Origin: Nereocystis luetkeana | Taxonomy: Eukaryota > Sar > Phaeophyceae > Laminariales > Laminariaceae | Assembly: GCA_031213475.1 (NCBI GenBank) | Contig: JARUPZ010000024.1 | Coordinates: 2,329,403 to 2,393,402, forward strand | Reading direction: 5' to 3' | DNA length: 64,000 nt | Shown here: piece after piece, positions 12,901-20,650 of the stretch | Numbering within the stretch: position 1 is the stretch's first letter | Layout: each line of letters begins with the position of its first letter | Program-made: the position numbers and the translations under genes | Notes under the pieces: model-generated | What the model saw: the letters and a program-made list of their open reading frames with translations, nothing else | What the model was told of the DNA's origin: nothing | Database searches by the model: none

Positions 12901-15900
12901 ATATTTCACTCGTCGGTCAGATCATCTGCGAATAGTTCTTCTAGATCTTAACCGGCCGTTATGATATGCTATGCAGGATCTGTACAGAACAGATCCAACC
13001 CTAGAAACATGTCCTGCTGTAGATCATGCAGCTTATACGACTCTCCCCCAACAACAATGAGCTAGATCATACAGATCATACAGATCAGGAATATGACATA
13101 TCTGCCCTGAAGATCTACAGTAGATCCTGACGCAGGGATCGATTCTCGGTCCGAACTGTGTCCTGTTTCGATTTTGTTTCCATCTGTGAAGCCCCGAAGA
13201 GGCTGTAGAGCATTCGTATTGTATACCTGTGTGCGCTCAGATCTCACGGGAACAATCAAGAACGAGGCGTTACATATACACTGCATTCGTTTGTTTCGTT
13301 TTTGTTTTTTTTTGTGTCCTAGCCGGAGATCTGGTGGCGATCTTCTTGCGGGAGATCGGTGGCAAAACGTGACCCTCTAGTTGGTCGAATTTTATGTTGG
13401 CGGCTGTCGTTTTGCGCGTTTTGTAGGTAATGGCTCCGCTAGGCCCTTCCTGTAGCACAGGCGGTTGTGGTCTGCGGTCACACGCTCGCTCGCTCGCTCG
13501 TTGCTTTATAGCGGGCCTATTTTCTAAAATTTCGTTCTGCGCGCAAACGGCGACTACTTGCACGTTTTTGTTTGTTTGCGTGTGTTTTGTGTGTGTCTTT
13601 TCGCTGATATCATACGGCAGGACCCGCAACAGTGTTCATCCATCGTCGGCTTCCCACCTCCCACAAAGCGCCACCACGGAGGCGAGAGCTGGTTGGCCCA
13701 GAGAACGGCGAGGGATTCGACACCTCGGGAGGGTGCGTGCTTCCTTGATCTGGCTGGGACGGCTAGGGGTCAAGCGTGGATTGTTAACATTGGTATTGTC
13801 TACGTACAGCCAAATTCAAGCTTTTGTAACTCAACCCACGTTTTTGGGAAAACTTCTTGCAATTAGTGTGGGATGATTTTTGCAGCAGCAGCAGCAGGGT
13901 CAAGCAAGCAATGTCTTCGACCGCGCAGGCACACGATTGACCAAGAGGGCCGCGAGGGTTTCGATACCTTCGGAAGGCACGAACTTGTTTGACCAGTAGG
14001 GGAGGGGATCGGGAGGAGAGGAGAGGAGAGGAGAGGAGAGACAAACTGCTCATATTCACCTACTGCTCTAGGTGCAGGAACGTAAGTACAGTCATTTCGT
14101 CTGCGCATAGGCAGCTGTAGTAGCAGTGTCGTTGATGTTTTCCCCACTTGATTCGAGCAGAGTAGTATCCTTCGTAGTGCTGTGGGGTATGGGCCGTGAA
14201 GGATGTGCAGCCCACGCGGCGCTGTGTACTAGGGCACGGGCGGTTTGTTGCGTTTGGGGGGTGCTTCTGCGCACCTTTCATCTCTCATCTTCAAGTTGAT
14301 GCCGTCGCTGCTACTGCTACTGCTACCGCTGTCTCACTCTGTGACCTGCAGTAGCTCATCTCTGGACCGACGCCGTTGTAGCGGTATTGCCCCGAGCAGA
14401 GCCGTGCTCCCTCTAAATGGTGTATCTCAATCTTACGACCATGGCAGGCTTTGGAAGATGACGACGACTACATATATGTATCCACCCCCGGCGCAACTGA
14501 ACTCCTTAAAGTTTTGTTTATATTGTGTTTGGTCGTTTGCTTTACGTTTGACGTCGCCGCCTTTTCAATTTCTCTCAGCCCCTCCCCCCTGCCTGACATT
14601 GAGTACCCCCCCCCCCCTCCCCACTTTTTGCTTGCCTGCCTGCCTGCCTGCCACATGACCACCTGTATCTGTTAGGGAGATTGATGGCAACGGTTCTCAG
14701 CCGGTGATGATACACGGCTCAGCGGGGCGCTCGAGCGCCGGACTCGACGGTCACATCAGCGGTGGCTTCAACAATCGAATAGAAGGTCCCGGCAACGGTC
14801 GCCTCTACGGCAGCTTCAAAGATGGCATCGACGATCGAATCAACGGTCATCACGTCGTCGACGTCAACGATCACATCAACGTTCGCCTCAGCAGTAGCAT
14901 CAACAGCAGTAACATCGACGGTGGCACCAGCAGTCACATCAACGAGCGCCTCGACGGTCGAATCAACGATCCCACCAACAACGATCCCATCAACGGTTCC
15001 ATTACCAACGGTAGCATTTTTCCCGAGGAAAACTGCGACATTATCGACAACGGCAACGACACCAACAACGATACCGGCGGGCAACGCAGGAGCTGGTCTA
15101 ATGCTATCGCTGGCAACAGCAGCAGTAACCGTTGGCGAGGGTCCAGAGGAGAAAAAGGGGAGGAGGAGAAAGGGGGGAGGGAGGAAGAGGAAGAGGAGGA
15201 AGAGGAGGGAGTGGAGGGGCGCGGGGGGGGGGGGACGTGGGGGAGAGGGAAGGAGGAGGAAGAAGAGGAGGAGGATGAGGGAAGGGGGGGGGGGGAGGAG
15301 GACGAGGAGGAAGAAGAAGAGGAGGAGGAAGAGGAGCTAGGGGAGGGGGAGGAGGAAGATGGGGAGGAGGAGGAAGAGGAGGAAGAGGAGGAAGAGGATG
15401 AAGATGGGGGGGACGAAGGGGCCATCGGAGAGTTCCTGTTCGACACCCATCGTTGGCAGGTTCTTGCGCTCATTTTGTGTCTGGGGATACTGGCGCGGCT
15501 GCCGCTGTTATTATTAATAGTGTTGTTCCTGTACTTATGTTGTTATCGACGCTGTTTTTGGCTGTTTTTTATCACGTTTGTCGTCGTCGGTTTCTCGTTT
15601 TGACCCGCGGCCAAAACCTAGCCCGTTGTCATAGGACAGGCTCGAACATCCAGGAAGTAAATAGCAATCCGTAAATATCAAGTACTTGCGCATGTGGGCC
15701 GATTCGGGCACACTACGTGAGGCAAAAGTACCTATTAATACCCATTCGGTCGTTGAATATATCTTGTACCACTATTTATGGCAATTTTGTTTTCCTTTTC
15801 GCCAGTATTGCTCCCTCTTTGCTCTAAATACGAGTACTCGTAGTGCTGTAGACTACCAAGTAGCTGTTTAAAATGGATTGGCGTTTTACGTTCAAGTTGA

Positions 15901-18900
15901 GGCTGCATGCTGTCGGGCGGCAAACATGATACTGCACTGCAGTAGTGTTGAATACATTGCCGTAGAATATGAACATACTATTACGGAGATCCATAGTTAA
16001 TAGGACCAAATATTGTTAGTAAAAATGTAGGTTTTTATGTATACCACAGGTCCTATTAACTATGGCCCCGCGTAATACAAAAACCTGATATTTTCGTCCG
16101 TCCGATTCTGTCCCTTCCGAACGACGGCCACAGCGCGGGATCGATGCAGCGACTCCAGCGGTGGGTAAAAGTGGAGGAGATGCTCACGGCCCATCCTCGC
16201 CTTTGCCAGAAGGCCTGCTGGGTTTCAGTGACCTGCTGAAGCGGGCTGAACGAGCCCAGGCGGAGGTGATCGAAGGGCCGATATATTTGGTTGCAAAAGT
16301 CATGTTGATTTTGCGTTCAAATGGGGTTTGGGTTTGATTCTGACGTTTCTTGTATTGATTTCGATTTTGACTTAGATCTACGAGCTTCTCTTGGATTTAC
16401 GAGTTTAGCTCAGATTTTTCTCTACTTTAAAAAAAACTCGTGTTTGCTAATCCATTCGCTCGTTTCGGTTGCCCATTTTGTTTTTCGCTTTTCGCCCCAA
16501 TTTGACGTAACTTAGTAAACAAAAAAACGTTTTTTTCGCGTGTGCCTTGATCCGTATCCTTGCCCCTGTTTTTGCGCGTGTTTTGTGCTCATGGTCGCCC
16601 GTTTCGTGCCTTGTGGCGAGGCAGGTCTTCCAGCAGCTGAACATCTCCCGGAACGAGCTGCTGGCGATGCCCGGCCCGCTGGCAATGGTGAGCAGCGCGG
16701 TTTGAGTCGTTTTACCAGCGAGAGGTCTGACCGTGGTGTACATGCTGCCCGCTTTAGCACCCTTGAATACAGTAGCAGCAAAAAACGTCTTGAGCAAGGA
16801 GCGGCCGTGGCAGCTACAGATGCCGCTGCTGCCGCTTATGCTACCTGATATTATGGTACCATTATATAATAACAGCAGGAACGTCTTCTCGTTAACAGCG
16901 CAAACATCAAGCGGCCGCCGTGGCTGCTGCTGCTACTGAAAATGCGTCTAGCGCAATGGATGGCATTAACACCAGCGTACTGTATGTAAAACGGGATGTT
17001 TGTTGTTGTTGTTGTTGTTTGTGGTGGCGGGGTTGTTGTACTCAATAGTTGTATTATTAATAACAATTGCTGGTGTGGTTGTGGTGGTTGTTGCTGCTGT
17101 TATTATTGTTGTTGTCGCTGCTGTTGTTGTAGCTGTTTCTCTCGTTGCTGTTGCTGCCGGTGTTTTTGGGTGCAGTTGTTGATGTTGTCCGGCGATTTAT
17201 GTTGACGGTGGTGATGTTGATGTTGAAAACGTCTTACGTGATCCTTTTGGTGTGCGTGATCTTGTCGATATTGGAACGGACGGATGCGTCGCGCGCTTCC
17301 CCACGTACCGCGGCTGGCCGGTCGTTCCGTTAATTTTTTCGCCGGTGTTTATTTTCGACAGATCGGAAGCGAGGAGGAAGGCCTCAGCGACCTTGATGAC
17401 GAGGACTACGACGAGGACAACCCCGCCGCCGCCGCCGTCACCGTACCCGCCCAAGGCACCAGCTTCACGCGAACGAGCGGAAATGTCACCAGCCAAAGCA
17501 ACCCGACCCAAAGCAGCTCTAGCCGAGGGCGAAGCAGCGCTTCCCAGAGTACGACCACCGTCGCACCCGCTGAAGGGACTGGCAGCATGTCGATGAGCGG
17601 CAATGTCGCCAGCAAAAGCAACCCCAGCCGAACCAGCTTTAGGGAAAGAAGTCCGAGCCGAGACCAAAGCAGCGCTACCCGGGGTAGCCCGAGCCAATGT
17701 CTGGGCAGCGCTAGCCAAGCCCAAAGGTTAAGCCACATCAGCGCTGGCCAAGTCCAAAGCCAGAATGTATGCGGAGATAGTGCACTAAGCAGCATTGACC
17801 AAAGCCAAGCCCATAGCCTTAGCCCTAGCCTGGACTTGACCGGCAGTGGTAGCAGCGATGGCACCAGCAACACCAGCGATGGTGGCGGCAGTTGCAGCGG
17901 CGGGGATCGTGAGATTGGTGGCAAGAGCTGGCCGGCGGCACCCGTTAGAGTGGAAGCACGAGAAGGAGGGGAGGGGGGAGGCGGAAGTAGAGGTGGAGGA
18001 GAAGGAGGCGGAAAGAGAGAGGGGGAAGGGGACGGAAAGAGAGAGGGCGGAGGAAAAGGAGGAGGAGGAAGGGAAGGAAGCACGAGAGAGGGAGCCGGAG
18101 GAGCATTACACGGCGAGGGTCCGGTCGGGGCGGATGTCCCAGCAGGAGCACAAGACGACGAGGCGGATCGAAGCCATGCCGGACTCAGCGCTGCGCCTGT
18201 GCCCATCCCCAGCCTCCCCCCCGCCCCCGTCCCGGCCACCGTCCCCCCACAAGACTCAAGCATCCACAGGCAGCAACAGCAAGCGCATCCAGCAGGGGAG
18301 ACTATCGATAATCAAGGCGCTGACCCTAACGCCACGGGGGAAGACGTCAGTATGGACCAGGTGAAGGGTGCCGTGAAGCGGAGAGAGGAATTCCGGGAAG
18401 GGGTGGAGGTGGAGAGTGGTGTGGAAGGAGGGGTGAGTCACGAGGATGGTACCGGGAACGGTGGCGGTGATGCTGGCGGTGATGGCGACGGTGAGGGTGG
18501 TGGTAACAATTATGTTGGCGGTAAGTGCATCGGTGACGGTGCTGATGACGGGATCGGCGACGGTATTGGTGACCGTATCGGCAACAGTGACAGTGCCGGC
18601 ATCGTTGACGGTGAAGGTTGCGGTATCGGTGACAGTAACAGTACCGGCATCGGTGACGGTATCGGTGACGGTGTCGTTGACGGTATCGGTGACGGTGTCG
18701 TTGACGGTATCGGTGACGGTGTCGTTGACGGTATCGGTGACGGTATTAGTGACAGCATCGGTGACCGCAACGGTAGTAGTAGCGCTACCGGGAGCTGCAA
18801 CGGTAGCGGTGATGGTTACGAAAACGGGGGCGATGATGGTGAAGCGCTTGCCCCGTCCTTCCTGGGAGAAGGGGTGACAGGCGCGGTCGAGGTGTCGGTG

Positions 18901-19980
18901 ATGGTCGCGCCAAAGGTTGAGCGTTTTGTCGCAGACGCAGCTGCAGCTGCAGCCACGGGCCCAGCCCCGGCAGGAGAAGGAGCAGCAGTCGACACGGTAC
19001 ACGACGAACAACGACCCAAACAGCAAGATGAGCGAGGACAACAACAGCAAGAAGGACAGCAACGTCAGCCAACAAAATCGCCGTCGCGTGACCTGCCACA
19101 ACCTCTACAAAACGAACAAACAAACATCCCCGGCTCTCTCTCCTCCGACGGTGTGCCACAGATGTTGGAAGGCGTTTGCGGCAGCGGCGGCCGTGGAAAA
19201 GAATGCGGGGGGGCTAGCGCGGACACTCCGCCCAGCCTCCCTCACCCCAGCCACAATGGAGGAGTTTTGCTAGAAGCTTCGAGGCACGGAGGGGACTCGT
19301 CATCCCTTCCGCCCCCCCCTGCTCCAGTCTGCACCGGAAGCACCCCCGAGGAGGGGGTGGGATCAGGCGACCCCCTCCAAGGGATGGAATCCTCGGAGCC
19401 CCTCCAGGTGACGGACTCCTCGGTACTTCTCCAGGGAACAAAATCCGCGGTACCCCTCCAGGGGACGGAATCCTCGGAGCCCCTCCAGGGGATGGAATCC
19501 TCGATACCCCTCCAGGGGAAAGAACGTGCGGTACCCCTCCAGGGGGTGGATTCATCGGAACCCCTCCAGGGAGTGGATTCATCGGAACCCCTCCAGGGGA
19601 CGGGATCACTGATGCCCATGCAGGAGGCGAAATCCTCGGTTTCCCTCGAAGGTACCGAAACCGCGGCACCCGTCCAGGGGGCCGAATCCGTGGCATCTCT
19701 CCACGGGAAAGAGCCTGCGGTACGTCTCCAGGGGATGGAGTCTCCGGTACCCCTTCCGGACATGGAGTCTGCTACACCCCTGCAAGGGACAGCCTCTTCT
19801 GTACCCGTCCAAGGGACAGCTTCTCCTGTACCCCTCCAGGGGACAGAATACGTGGCTCCCCTCCGGGGAATGGAGCCGTTGGAGTCGCCTCAGGACACGG
19901 CGCTCTTGAGGCGAAAGGCTAATCGTCCACCGCGCCAATCAGACGAGGAGGGGTTTCAGGGGACAGTTGGCGAAGGGTAG
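6656..19980 (+). CDS. DOT1-like SAM-dependent lysine methyltransferase gene, about 11 exons, long repetitive C-terminus
   Basis: Assembled from ORF segments joined at GT-AG junctions whose phases agree: 6656-6796, 8202-8315, 8803-8934, 9292-9405, 11186-11288, 13621-13732, (14448-14510), 14676-15459, 16134-16265, 16625-16687, 17362-19980. The protein is about 1437-1458 aa. Residues 45-211 carry the DOT1-family order: YGE (45-47), SAM-binding DLGSGTGK (74-81), GIE (97-99), FANSTCF (150-156), LKPGS (171-175), then MSWG-PATVFIHRR (199-211) created exactly across the exon 5/6 junction. The family transfers methyl groups from SAM to histone lysine (H3K79 in true DOT1), so a nuclear role is inferred. 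The rest is acidic, Ser/Gly-rich and tandem-repetitive, with no recognised domain. Exons 1-6 are well supported; 7-11 are joined by phase and composition only and could in part belong to another gene. An unseen 5' exon is possible. Confidence 0.83.
6797..8201 (+). repeat. Intron 1: degenerate tandem array of about 270-bp units
   Basis: GGAGAGGTGGGGCGG at the exon-1 donor (6791) recurs in altered form at 7059 and 7331, and more weakly near 7755. Each is followed by AGGAGGCGTT-like and ATGCGGCGCAATTGGTG-like sequence (6869, 6965, 7130, 7395, 7493, 7665) and TGTCTGGTGTACCTTG. The intron thus looks grown by tandem duplication that included the end of exon 1. A damaged MITE lies at 7547-7630. The last 200 bp before the acceptor are GTTGCTGCT-rich. 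Confidence 0.6.
7547..7630. mobile_element. MITE-A, damaged copy in intron 1
   Basis: Contains CTATTTTTAC, ATTTGGTCCTATTTAC and a GGTCCCCCGTcATAG end like other MITE-A copies, but the left terminus is shortened to CTATTACCGG. Confidence 0.55.
8202..8315 (+). CDS. DOT1-like gene, exon 2 (SAM-binding motif I)
   Basis: Acceptor ttcttgcag|GTG and donor GTG|gtaagg, both phase 0, 38 codons. It encodes VDFGSFATILREVAF followed by VFYDLGSGTGKAVYV. The acidic residue plus glycine loop (DLGSGTGK) is the canonical SAM-binding motif of class I methyltransferases, with the DOT1-style spacing after YGE. This is the strongest single coding signal in the window. Confidence 0.93.
8600..8690 (+). mobile_element. 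LINE 3' end (family 2) in intron 2
   Basis: CGTCCCGGCATTGTAGGGAT, then GGTCATACGACTACGGCC and ATGCATGACATGATTACAC, passing into a C-rich stretch. Shared with 34.6, 35.1, 47.7, 25.1, 61.2 and 63.3 kb. Confidence 0.6.
8803..8934 (+). CDS. DOT1-like gene, exon 3
   Basis: Acceptor tttcctgccag|GCC, donor CCGCAG|gtgaaa, phase 0 at both ends, 44 codons. It encodes ARLTQDFAHCVGIEVLQPLH, in which GIE is the expected end of strand beta-2 with the acidic residue that contacts the SAM ribose. A basic helix with RRFDEGYRRRLDG follows. Confidence 0.88.
9292..9405 (+). CDS. DOT1-like gene, exon 4
   Basis: Acceptor gcgcgcag|AAC, donor CGTCAG|gtgaga, phase 0 at both ends, 38 codons. It encodes NAGVFLGSFLEYDWSDGDC then VFANSTCFPPDLM. 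The F-x-N-S/N-x-x-F element matches the conserved NN/NS-F active-site strand of DOT1-type enzymes. The following intron (9406-11185) holds TAG microsatellites and a MITE. Confidence 0.9.
9480..9905. repeat. TAG/CAG microsatellites in intron 4
   Basis: Two long TAG tracts (9,500-9,680 and 9,787-9,900) split by a MITE-A. ORFs of poly-Ser, poly-Leu, poly-Val or poly-Thr here are artefacts. Confidence 0.9.
9682..9786. mobile_element. MITE-A, intron 4
   Basis: Perfect form: TTACGGGGGACCATAGTTAA at the left and its near-exact inverted copy at the right, flanked by TA on both sides. It sits within a TAG microsatellite. A 105-bp element with no ORF. The TA duplication and palindromic ends fit a non-autonomous Tc1/mariner-type element. 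Confidence 0.85.
11186..11288 (+). CDS. DOT1-like gene, exon 5
   Basis: Pyrimidine-rich acceptor ccccctgcag|GCG; donor TGGG|gtgagg leaves one base of the next codon. It encodes AEELKPGSVVVTFTKG and ends at RFEMSW. LKPGS-VVxT is the usual penultimate strand of the DOT1 fold and MSW begins its last conserved block. Confidence 0.9.
12965..13190 (+). repeat. Dispersed GATC-rich repeat R4 (intron 5)
   Basis: GCAGGATCTGTACAGAACAG, CCTAGAAACATGTCCTGC, GAGCTAGATCATACAGATC and ATCTGCCCTGAAGATCTAC. It matches 58,495-58,700 in the same order. Confidence 0.5.
13621..13732 (+). CDS. DOT1-like gene, exon 6 (end of catalytic fold)
   Basis: Acceptor catacggcag|GAC. The two leading bases complete a Gly codon with exon 5, giving MSWG-PATVFIHRR, the expected terminal DOT1 block. 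This reading frame differs from the longest local ORF and is revealed only by splicing. A basic stretch (KAPPRRREL) and GPENGEGFDTSG follow. Donor GG|gtgcgt leaves two bases (phase 2). Confidence 0.86.
14448..14510 (+). CDS. DOT1-like gene, possible cassette exon 7
   Basis: A 63-bp block between catggcag| and |gttttg whose length is divisible by three, so it can be included or skipped between exons 6 and 8. In the phase set by exon 6 it reads GLWKMTTTTYMYPPPAQLNSLK. Another frame reads ALEDDDDYIYVSTPGATELLK, which looks more protein-like but needs a weaker exon-6 donor (13737) and the alternative exon-8 acceptor at 14701. The choice is unresolved. Confidence 0.33.
14676..15459 (+). CDS. DOT1-like gene, exon 8 (D/N/G/I-rich then poly-Glu)
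   Basis: Acceptor ctgttag|G, donor TGGCAG|gttctt in phase 0. It begins EIDGNGSQPVMIHGS. A roughly 130-residue region built from imperfect DGxINxxI units follows (about 14740-15070), then a Glu-rich run about 90 residues long with Gly interruptions (15150-15415), ending FLFDTHRWQ. The DNA is GGAGGA-rich and prone to slippage. If the donor is not used, the ORF continues to 15603 with a hydrophobic tail, which looks like intron read-through. Confidence 0.5.
15981..16075. mobile_element. MITE-A, intron 8
   Basis: TTACGGAGATCCATAG...CTATGGCCCCGCGTAA with TA on each side, 95 bp. The core GGACCAAATATTGTTAGT identifies the family. It lies in the intron before exon 9 of the DOT1-like gene. Confidence 0.82.
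16134..16265 (+). CDS. DOT1-like gene, exon 9
   Basis: Acceptor cggccacag|CGC and donor GCGGAG|gtgatc, phase 0 at both ends, 44 codons. It encodes RGIDAATPAVGKSGGDAHG, then a well-behaved amphipathic segment EGLLGFSDLLKRAERAQAE. No known domain was recognised. It sits 58 bp downstream of a MITE (15981-16075). Confidence 0.63.
16625..16687 (+). CDS. DOT1-like gene, exon 10
   Basis: Acceptor tggcgaggcag|GTC and donor GCAATG|gtgagc, phase 0 at both ends, 21 codons. It encodes VFQQLNISRNELLAMPGPLA, a short helix-like segment that continues the helix of exon 9 (RAQAE-VFQQLN). No family was recognised. Confidence 0.63.
17362..19980 (+). CDS. DOT1-like gene, terminal exon 11 (tandem-repeat tail)
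   Basis: Acceptor attttcgacag|ATC, phase 0, open for 872 codons to TAG at 19978-19980. It starts with an acidic patch (IGSEEEGLSDLDDEDYDEDN). Ser/Gln-rich sequence with SQS/NPS units, a Gly/Glu/Arg-rich block (17950-18110), GDGIGDG-type units (18440-18790), an Ala-rich stretch and Gln-rich DEQRPKQQDERGQQQQ follow. It ends in about 17 imperfect 10-residue PLQGxESS units (19370-19880). The reverse strand is also open here because of the repeat composition; those ORFs are shadows. No catalytic domain is visible. Confidence 0.68.
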   Translation: MGSEEEGLSDLDDEDYDEDNPAAAAVTVPAQGTSFTRTSGNVTSQSNPTQSSSSRGRSSASQSTTTVAPAEGTGSMSMSGNVASKSNPSRTSFRERSPSRDQSSATRGSPSQCLGSASQAQRLSHISAGQVQSQNVCGDSALSSIDQSQAHSLSPSLDLTGSGSSDGTSNTSDGGGSCSGGDREIGGKSWPAAPVRVEAREGGEGGGGSRGGGEGGGKREGEGDGKREGGGKGGGGREGSTREGAGGALHGEGPVGADVPAGAQDDEADRSHAGLSAAPVPIPSLPPAPVPATVPPQDSSIHRQQQQAHPAGETIDNQGADPNATGEDVSMDQVKGAVKRREEFREGVEVESGVEGGVSHEDGTGNGGGDAGGDGDGEGGGNNYVGGKCIGDGADDGIGDGIGDRIGNSDSAGIVDGEGCGIGDSNSTGIGDGIGDGVVDGIGDGVVDGIGDGVVDGIGDGISDSIGDRNGSSSATGSCNGSGDGYENGGDDGEALAPSFLGEGVTGAVEVSVMVAPKVERFVADAAAAAATGPAPAGEGAAVDTVHDEQRPKQQDERGQQQQEGQQRQPTKSPSRDLPQPLQNEQTNIPGSLSSDGVPQMLEGVCGSGGRGKECGGASADTPPSLPHPSHNGGVLLEASRHGGDSSSLPPPPAPVCTGSTPEEGVGSGDPLQGMESSEPLQVTDSSVLLQGTKSAVPLQGTESSEPLQGMESSIPLQGKERAVPLQGVDSSEPLQGVDSSEPLQGTGSLMPMQEAKSSVSLEGTETAAPVQGAESVASLHGKEPAVRLQGMESPVPLPDMESATPLQGTASSVPVQGTASPVPLQGTEYVAPLRGMEPLESPQDTALLRRKANRPPRQSDEEGFQGTVGEG

Positions 19981-20339
19981 GCGGCGGGGGGGGGGGGGAG
20001 GCTGGGTCAAGGCCGTCGAAAGTTGCAGAAGCTCTGCATATGTACAGCGGACATGTCAGATACCCTTATCGTGATACAAACCTTTCGGAGTAGATGTGCC
20101 CATGGTGTATGTTGATATGGCACGATTCAGACCCTGCCTGTCTGTCGCGTGGGATGGGCCCGACACGATTTTTTTGCGCCCATGTTTGCCGAGTGAGGTC
20201 TGCGTGATTCGGCTCTTGCACCAACATCTCAGAACGGGAAAAAGAATGGATGTAGGTGATCTGCAATCATGATCTCTCCGATTTGTGGGAGTTTGGACCC
20301 GCGCCATCTACAGGTAGCATCGACGCAAGCACTGCCTGT

Positions 20340-20650
20340 TGACGGAGGGAGGGGGGGGGGGGGAGGTGCGCTTTAGCCCCCCAAAAGGCGGTAGACGCGT
20401 GGGGGAGGGGGGGTCAAGGAGGAGGGATCAACCCGCAGTATGAAGTAGCTGGGGAAGGAAGAGGGGGGAAGGGAAGACGGAGAGGGGGTGGGGTCACCCC
20501 ACAGCATACAGTAGGCCTGGAGGGGGGGCGGAGGGGAGATGAACAGGGTGTCAAACCACAGAAAGTGTTGTATATATGTATATCGAGGGGAGCGTGGGTG
20601 GGAGGGAGTTCAACCCACGGCAGGCGGTAGGCCGCCGAACACGCGCCTTC
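20340..20650. repeat. Degenerate G-rich minisatellite downstream of the DOT1-like gene
   Basis: Three to four units of about 70-100 bp with AACCCGCAGTATGA, CACCCCACAGCATACAGTAG, CAAACCACAG and CAACCCACGGCAGGCGGTAG separated by G-rich spacers. Confidence 0.5.

Noticed and set aside
14934-15473. Minus-strand poly-Ser ORF (179 codons)
   Set aside because: Complement of the poly-Glu exon, with no independent support.
18256-19763. Several long minus-strand ORFs (Val/Thr/Asp and Gly/Pro/Trp repeats)
   Set aside because: They mirror the repeats of terminal exon 11. The + frame continues the spliced gene in phase.
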